Below are positions 59,921 through 64,000 of a stretch of 64,000 nucleotides of DNA, one piece after another. How positions within the stretch are numbered: the stretch's first letter is position 1; every line of letters begins with the position of its first letter. Below the pieces are notes generated by a model. The model saw only the letters and a list, made by a program, of their open reading frames with translations. It searched no databases and was not told the DNA's origin. The translations under genes were made by a program, and so were the position numbers. Source of the stretch: Verrucomicrobiales bacterium (lineage in GTDB: Bacteria > Verrucomicrobiota > Verrucomicrobiia > Verrucomicrobiales > V1-33); NCBI GenBank assembly GCA_028293125.1, contig JAQGPJ010000102.1:1-64000 (forward strand). The letters run 5' to 3'.

Positions 59921-61333
59921 ATGTCCAAGCCCCCCCAGCGCAGCGTATTTCCCCCAGCCTCCGGGCCCGGCTCTGACGACGCCTGGTTTGAGGATTCCCG
60001 TCCGGACAGCCGGCAGGAGGACCCGCTGCAGGTGAAAGCCCAAGGCGGCAGAGCCCATACGCCAGCATCCTTCCCGAACCCTGGCCAGACTCCTGAGCCC
60101 GGTTCCCAGGTGGCACCACGCCAGCAGCGTGCCGACATTTTTGAACAAAATCCCCTTTCCCAGGTCAGCCACCAGCTGGACTCCGCCGCGCTGGCTCTGA
60201 TGGAGGACAGCGAGCGCGTGCGGGAGGCCGTGCGTGCCGTGGTCGAGCGTGGCGGGGATCTGCGGCAGGCGGCCCGCGATTGGAAGGTGGCTCCCAGTTC
60301 CGTCGCCGAGTGGCGTGAAAGGTATTACGAACTTCTTCAGCAGGACAGCATCGCCACCACCGGGGTGGCACTGTTCGAGCCTGATATCCGCCGGGATGAC
60401 ATGGACCTGGTGAGAATCCCGGAGACGGCCCGTGTCCGTTTTCTCGATAACTGGGAGCGGCTGGTGCAGGAAACAGTCTCCTCCCCGGCGGCTTTCATTC
60501 AAAGCCCCCGGCAGGTTTTTCTAGAGAACTCCTGGCTCACCTGCTGGTTGTACGAGGACGGGGAGTTGGACAAAGGCATTCTCGCCGGGGTCATCAGCGG
60601 GGCGGTGGCGGTGGTCATCACTCTTTCCTTTCTTGTGGCCCGGCAGGCCTCTCCGGCTGTCGTTTACACGCCATCACCGCCATCCGCGGAGGCGGGAGGA
60701 ACAGACGGCACTCTGACGGATCAGGCCGTTCTGGCAGCCCAAGCCTTTTTCCAGGCTCCCAACTGGCAGGAGCGGTTGAAGCTGGTGCGCCACCCTGAAA
60801 CCGTGCGCGCCGGCATGGAGCGCTATTACAGCACCCATCCTGACGGCCCCATTGCGGACGCTAAACTGATCATGGGCCTGAATTCAAGAAAAGTCACCAG
60901 CCTGAACTTTGAAATTCCTTCCCAAAACCGGTCCCATTTTTTGAACATCGCCTATGAAAATGGGGCTTGGCTGGTGGACTGGGAAAGCTCGTCCCTGTTT
61001 CAGGAGGAGAACCTCAGCATTCTCCGTGAACGGAAATCCACCGAGCCGGCCCGTATCGCGGTCACAGTCACCAAAAACGACAGCTATTACAATTACGCCT
61101 TCAGCGACTCCTCCAAATGGACCGGCTTTGAACTGGCCTACCCCGGGCTTCCCATGACCCTTTACGGATACACGCTAAGAGACAGCCAGCTCACCATTGA
61201 TCTGGAAGCCATGCTGGGCATTCTCAAAAAACAGTCTGTCATTCTGGAGGTCCGTTATCCGGAAAATGCCAAGTCCGACAATCAGGTCGAGATTCTGAGG
61301 ATTCTCGGTGAAGAGTGGATTCCCGGTATTTGA
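59921..61333 (+). CDS. Membrane protein: cytoplasmic HTH plus paralogous C-terminal domain (470 aa)
   Basis: Companion of the previous gene, 63 bases downstream. N-terminal Pro/Ser-rich tail (1-80), then a helix-turn-helix region (about 100-140: VREAVRAVVERGGDLRQAAR, DWKVAPSSVAEWRERYYELL) like those of transposase/IS-type HTH proteins, one transmembrane helix (about 225-247, GVISGAVAVVITLSFLVARQ) and the shared domain (ERLKLVRHPETVRAGMERYY, THPDGP, AWLVDWESSSLFQEE, VTKNDSYYNYAFSD, LAYPGLPMTLYGYTLRDS, VRYPENA). The arrangement resembles one-component ToxR-like membrane regulators, but binding to DNA is not proven. Function unknown. Confidence 0.75.
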   Translation: MSKPPQRSVFPPASGPGSDDAWFEDSRPDSRQEDPLQVKAQGGRAHTPASFPNPGQTPEPGSQVAPRQQRADIFEQNPLSQVSHQLDSAALALMEDSERVREAVRAVVERGGDLRQAARDWKVAPSSVAEWRERYYELLQQDSIATTGVALFEPDIRRDDMDLVRIPETARVRFLDNWERLVQETVSSPAAFIQSPRQVFLENSWLTCWLYEDGELDKGILAGVISGAVAVVITLSFLVARQASPAVVYTPSPPSAEAGGTDGTLTDQAVLAAQAFFQAPNWQERLKLVRHPETVRAGMERYYSTHPDGPIADAKLIMGLNSRKVTSLNFEIPSQNRSHFLNIAYENGAWLVDWESSSLFQEENLSILRERKSTEPARIAVTVTKNDSYYNYAFSDSSKWTGFELAYPGLPMTLYGYTLRDSQLTIDLEAMLGILKKQSVILEVRYPENAKSDNQVEILRILGEEWIPGI

Positions 61334-61402
61334 ACTCCGCGAACCGCTCCAAGCCCGGGGTGAAAACCGGAAAAACCGCTTACCGCTTCCCGGCCCCCCG
61401 GC

Positions 61403-62206
61403 TCATTCCACAGTCACCTGGGACATATCCCACGCGGGGGCGGGATACTTCAGCTCCAGTTTGGCCAAGGTTTCACCGATAATGCCGGCAATTACAGCGT
61501 TGCGGTAATACTTGCGGTTGGCGGGCACTACAAACCACGGAGCCTCGGCGGTGGAAGTGCGGCTGAGGACATCCTCATAAGCGTCGGTGAACTGCGGCCA
61601 CAACCGACGGTCAGTGATGTCGTCCGGGTTGAATTTCCAATGCTTGTCCGGATTTTGCAGCCGGGACTGCAGCCGGCGGCGCTGCTCCTCGCGGGAAATG
61701 TGCAGAAAGAACTTCAGGATGGTGGTGCCCTCATCCACCAGCATGCGCTCGAAATTCACAATGTGGCTGTAACGCTTCTCCCACACGGTTTTGGGAGCCA
61801 GATTTTTGACATTCACCGCCACCACGTCCTCATAATGACTGCGGTTGAAGACCACGATCTCCCCTTTGGCCGGGACTTCGCGGTGGATGCGCCACAGGAA
61901 ATCGCGGTCCAGCTCCTGGGCAGTGGGTGATTTGAAGGAGACCACGCGCAGCCCGTGCGGATCGATACCGTTGAAGACGTGGCGCACCGTGCCGTCCTTG
62001 CCGCTGCCGTCCATCCCTTGCAGGACAATCAGCAGCCGGTGGCGGCGCTCCGCGTAGAGCATGCGCTGGAGATGCTGCAGCTCCGCCTTCAGCCGGTCCA
62101 GTTGGGCCAAGCCGCGCTCCTTGTCGCCGGCGAGCTCGGTTTCGCCATTGGAATCGAAATCAGTGAGCTTCACCCTGGTGCCGGGCCGGATACGGTAAAT
62201 CTTCAT
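61403..62206 (-). CDS. ppk2: Polyphosphate kinase 2 family protein
   Basis: 267 residues, PPK2 family (polyphosphate:nucleotide phosphotransferase). Walker A LIVLQGMDGSGKDGTVRHVF, Walker B/lid VFNRSHYEDVVAV, and FLHISREEQRRRLQSRLQNP with PDDITDRRLWPQFTDAYED. The single-domain length and the Asn/Asp pattern point to class III-like enzymes that phosphorylate AMP/ADP using polyphosphate, but class should be tested. Converges on the HTH paralogue gene. Confidence 0.92.
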   Translation of the reverse strand: MKIYRIRPGTRVKLTDFDSNGETELAGDKERGLAQLDRLKAELQHLQRMLYAERRHRLLIVLQGMDGSGKDGTVRHVFNGIDPHGLRVVSFKSPTAQELDRDFLWRIHREVPAKGEIVVFNRSHYEDVVAVNVKNLAPKTVWEKRYSHIVNFERMLVDEGTTILKFFLHISREEQRRRLQSRLQNPDKHWKFNPDDITDRRLWPQFTDAYEDVLSRTSTAEAPWFVVPANRKYYRNAVIAGIIGETLAKLELKYPAPAWDMSQVTVE

Positions 62207-62328
62207 GCGGGAATGCGAACCGATTTTCTGGGCGGCCCCTCCCCATGCAAGAGCAAATGTCCGTGCCTTGCATGTGGCCGGCGGGCGTTATAAGATGGCG
62301 GGCACCCACGCCCCACTTTTTTGCCGCC

Positions 62329-63081
62329 ATGACACGCCCCTCCTTTATCCGCCTCATGCTGCTGCTGCTGTCAGGTCTGGCGGCCGCAGTCCCGCTGACA
62401 GCACAGGCCCAGGTTTCGAAGCGCGACTATGCGCGGGAGGAGTATTTGATTCTCAGCGGCGGCCCCTCCCTGCGAACCTGGGAGGACTACCGTCTGGCCG
62501 CGGACCGGCATGACCGTTACTGGGGCAATTTCATCCGCTCCGCCCGCATCCGCATTGATCAGCTGCGCCGCATCCATGGGGACGCCATGCAGATCACCTG
62601 GATGGTTTACCGCCCGGGCTATGAAAGCCGTCAGCGGGAGGACACCGTGAGGAGGCCGGAATACTCCTGCACTACGGCGGAAATCGCCCAGTTGGCCTCC
62701 GAACGGAAAGTGAAACTGGTGTGGTTCAGCACCAAGGACGCGGTCATCAACTATCTCAACAACCGCGGCGGGCGGAAGCTGAGCGGCTTCGAGTTCTACG
62801 GCCACTCCAACAAGTACTGCTTTCTCTTTGATTACAGCAATGACATCCTCGGCGCCTCCACCTGCTACCTGCACTGCCTGGATCTGAAACGGCTGCACCG
62901 CGGCCTTTTCACCCGCGACGCCACCGTGCAGAGCTACGGCTGTCACACCGGCGAATACATGAGCGGTGTCTGGAAAAAATACACCGGCCACCCCATGATC
63001 GGAGCCTGCGGCAAAACCGACTTCTCCGCCATTAAGGACAATGTCACCCTGCCAGTCGTGAATGGCCGCTGGTCACAGTAA
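62329..63081 (+). CDS. Secreted protein, possible caspase-like cysteine hydrolase (250 aa)
   Basis: Start ATG 62329 gives a signal peptide (FIRLMLLLLSGLAAAVPLTA) ending AQA. The mature part begins YLILSGGPSLRTWEDYRLAA, followed by a Trp/Arg region (RYWGNFIRSARIRIDQLRRI). Two motifs stand out: SGFEFYGHSNKYCFLFDYS (hydrophobic strand then His) and TVQSYGCHTGEYMS (strand then Gly-Cys), spaced about 50 residues. That is the order His, then Cys, of caspase/CHAT/clostripain folds. Conserved Cys (GASTCYLHCL, IGACGKTD) might form disulfides. Assignment is inferred from the motif order only. Own terminator follows. Confidence 0.55.
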   Translation: MTRPSFIRLMLLLLSGLAAAVPLTAQAQVSKRDYAREEYLILSGGPSLRTWEDYRLAADRHDRYWGNFIRSARIRIDQLRRIHGDAMQITWMVYRPGYESRQREDTVRRPEYSCTTAEIAQLASERKVKLVWFSTKDAVINYLNNRGGRKLSGFEFYGHSNKYCFLFDYSNDILGASTCYLHCLDLKRLHRGLFTRDATVQSYGCHTGEYMSGVWKKYTGHPMIGACGKTDFSAIKDNVTLPVVNGRWSQ

Positions 63082-63085
63082 CGGG

Positions 63086-63119
63086 AGGCGGTTTCCACCA
63101 AGGGAAGCCGCCTTTTCTC
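63086..63119 (+). terminator. Terminator of the possible caspase-like gene
   Basis: aggcggtttcc pairs with ggaagccgcct (one G-U) over a 6-base loop, then tttctctc; 5 bases past the stop. Confidence 0.75.
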
Positions 63120-63158
63120 TCTTCAGACTTCAAATCCGCACCAAGGGCATGCGCAGAC

Positions 63159-63193
63159 AAAAAAGCCCCCGGAAAATTCGTATTTCCCGGGGG
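63159..63193 (-). terminator. Terminator of the second PEP-CTERM gene
   Basis: Stem cccccggaaa with tttcccggggg (small bulge), followed by TTTTTT on the minus strand; 76 bases after the stop at 63269. Confidence 0.85.
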
Positions 63194-63268
63194 ATGTGCT
63201 GTTGGAGAACAGAATTGGAAATCCGCAGGCGGTAATTGCTCCCGGCACCAGCGGATGCGGACCGACGG

Positions 63269-64000
63269 TCAGGCGCGTCTTTTCCGTCGGAGGGACACGG
63301 CCGCGAATCCCACCAGGGTGAGAAGCGCACCGCTGGCTTCCGGCACCGGGGCGCCGACTTGGAAATTATCCGTCCAAGTGCGGTCTTCGCCTGCGGCCAG
63401 TCCGGCACCGGCACCCACGAAGGCGTTTGAGAAGTTGGCGTAAATGCCGCCCGCGAAGGTGTTCAGGTCCACCACCCCCACCGAGGATTGATTGACGTAA
63501 AGCTCCAGACGCTTGCCGTCCATGTCATAATGCACCGCGTAATTGTACCACTGCCCGGCAGTGATGCCGGTGTTGATTCCCGGGATGGCGGTGTCGGTGG
63601 CACCATTGAAAAGCGAGGCCCCGCCCCCGGTTCCGCGGAAGAAAACGGAAAGGGAATTGCTGCCGAAAATGCCGATGGAGGCTCCGGAACTGATATCAAT
63701 GCGGTCGCCGACCTGCACGGCATCCACTTGGACGACATAACTGCCACGCAGACCGTAGGGAAGACCATAGTCCACCCCCCCGCCCGTCTGGGTGATGCCT
63801 AGAATACTGCCGGCTCCGCTGCCGCCAGGATATTTGGGGGTGCCATCAACCAGACCGGCACCATCGGAGGCAAAGCTGAAAGCGCCGACCGGCCCGAAAC
63901 TGATGGAGGGTTTGCCGTAGGTGTTCTCCACGACATAAGCCGGGGCCGGCTGGGCGGCTGGCGTGCTCGGGCGGTCAGGCCTGCCGCCCTGTTCGGTCTG
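63269..64000 (-). CDS. PEP-CTERM protein with LamG-like domain, 5' end off window
   Basis: Partial gene; the frame is open to the window edge (APAYVVENTYGKPSISFG), so the GTG at 63931 is probably internal. The visible part is one LamG/concanavalin-like sandwich (GLRGSYVVQVDAVQVGDRID, WYNYAVHYDMDGKRLELYVN, DRTWTDNFQVG) ending in the sorting tail VPEASGALLTLVGFAAVSLR followed by RKRRA; the P-E motif is followed by Ala instead of Pro, and the helix and Arg cluster are intact. Likely processed by exosortase. Surface or matrix protein; ligand unknown. Confidence 0.82.
   Translation of the reverse strand, partial: QTEQGGRPDRPSTPAAQPAPAYVVENTYGKPSISFGPVGAFSFASDGAGLVDGTPKYPGGSGAGSILGITQTGGGVDYGLPYGLRGSYVVQVDAVQVGDRIDISSGASIGIFGSNSLSVFFRGTGGGASLFNGATDTAIPGINTGITAGQWYNYAVHYDMDGKRLELYVNQSSVGVVDLNTFAGGIYANFSNAFVGAGAGLAAGEDRTWTDNFQVGAPVPEASGALLTLVGFAAVSLRRKRRA

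Overview
The window is GC-rich bacterial DNA that most resembles the Verrucomicrobiota. The pointers are two PEP-CTERM surface proteins (one with a choice-of-anchor A domain), RCC1-repeat and Ig/LamG-type giant secreted proteins ending in the STNLSTW...FFRL tail common in this phylum, operons of secreted helical proteins with a GDxxGAxxV motif, a DksA-like protein with a degenerate zinc finger beside rpmG and rpsR, and a general lack of Shine-Dalgarno sites. The phylum call is inference from gene content; no rRNA or tRNA is present. Bases 1-8250 are an accessory zone of decayed mobile DNA: an RCC1 gene broken by an 8-base duplication, a 334-base direct repeat (1872-2205 and 7916-8246) that carries the 3' end and terminator of a giant surface-protein gene, an ISL3 transposase relic, an LpxR-type lipid A deacylase gene, a complete-ended but frameshifted IS4-family element (4680-6132), an ORF with an in-frame amber codon, and an internally deleted Tn3-family transposase. 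The intact 1268-residue surface protein follows (8182-11988). Bases 12750-35620 are mainly chromosomal housekeeping: amidase, MFS exporters, PgeF, the dksA-like/rpmG/rpsR cluster, FolE2, a NifU/IscU-like scaffold, a leftward phoH-recQ-MFS run preceded by three small uncharacterised genes, long-form HisG, a TIM-barrel isomerase, YbjQ, and a rightward stress-type cassette of manganese catalase, alpha/beta hydrolase, Zn-dependent formaldehyde-dehydrogenase-like ADH and SDR, with a perfect 15-bp hairpin before the SDR. Bases 36050-45750 hold envelope and signalling genes: a histidine kinase relic, a PEP-CTERM/choice-of-anchor A gene with a very good sigma-54 (-24/-12) promoter, two hybrid sensor kinases, a GT4 glycosyltransferase and a nucleotidyltransferase-like protein. 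Bases 45800-64000 carry mutS, leuS, a leftward coupled operon of three secreted proteins plus an SDR, citrate synthase overlapping fdhD, a two-gene operon of paralogous single-pass membrane proteins with a shared C-terminal domain but different cytoplasmic modules (zinc ribbon versus helix-turn-helix) under a strong sigma-70 promoter, a PPK2 polyphosphate kinase, a secreted protein with a possible caspase-like His/Cys dyad, and a second, partial PEP-CTERM gene. The least-described material is the zinc-ribbon/HTH paralogue pair (58274-61333), the possible caspase-like secreted protein (62329-63081), the sigma-54-driven PEP-CTERM gene, and the 6-kb relic island bounded by duplicated gene tails. 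No CRISPR array, prophage or complete defence system was seen.
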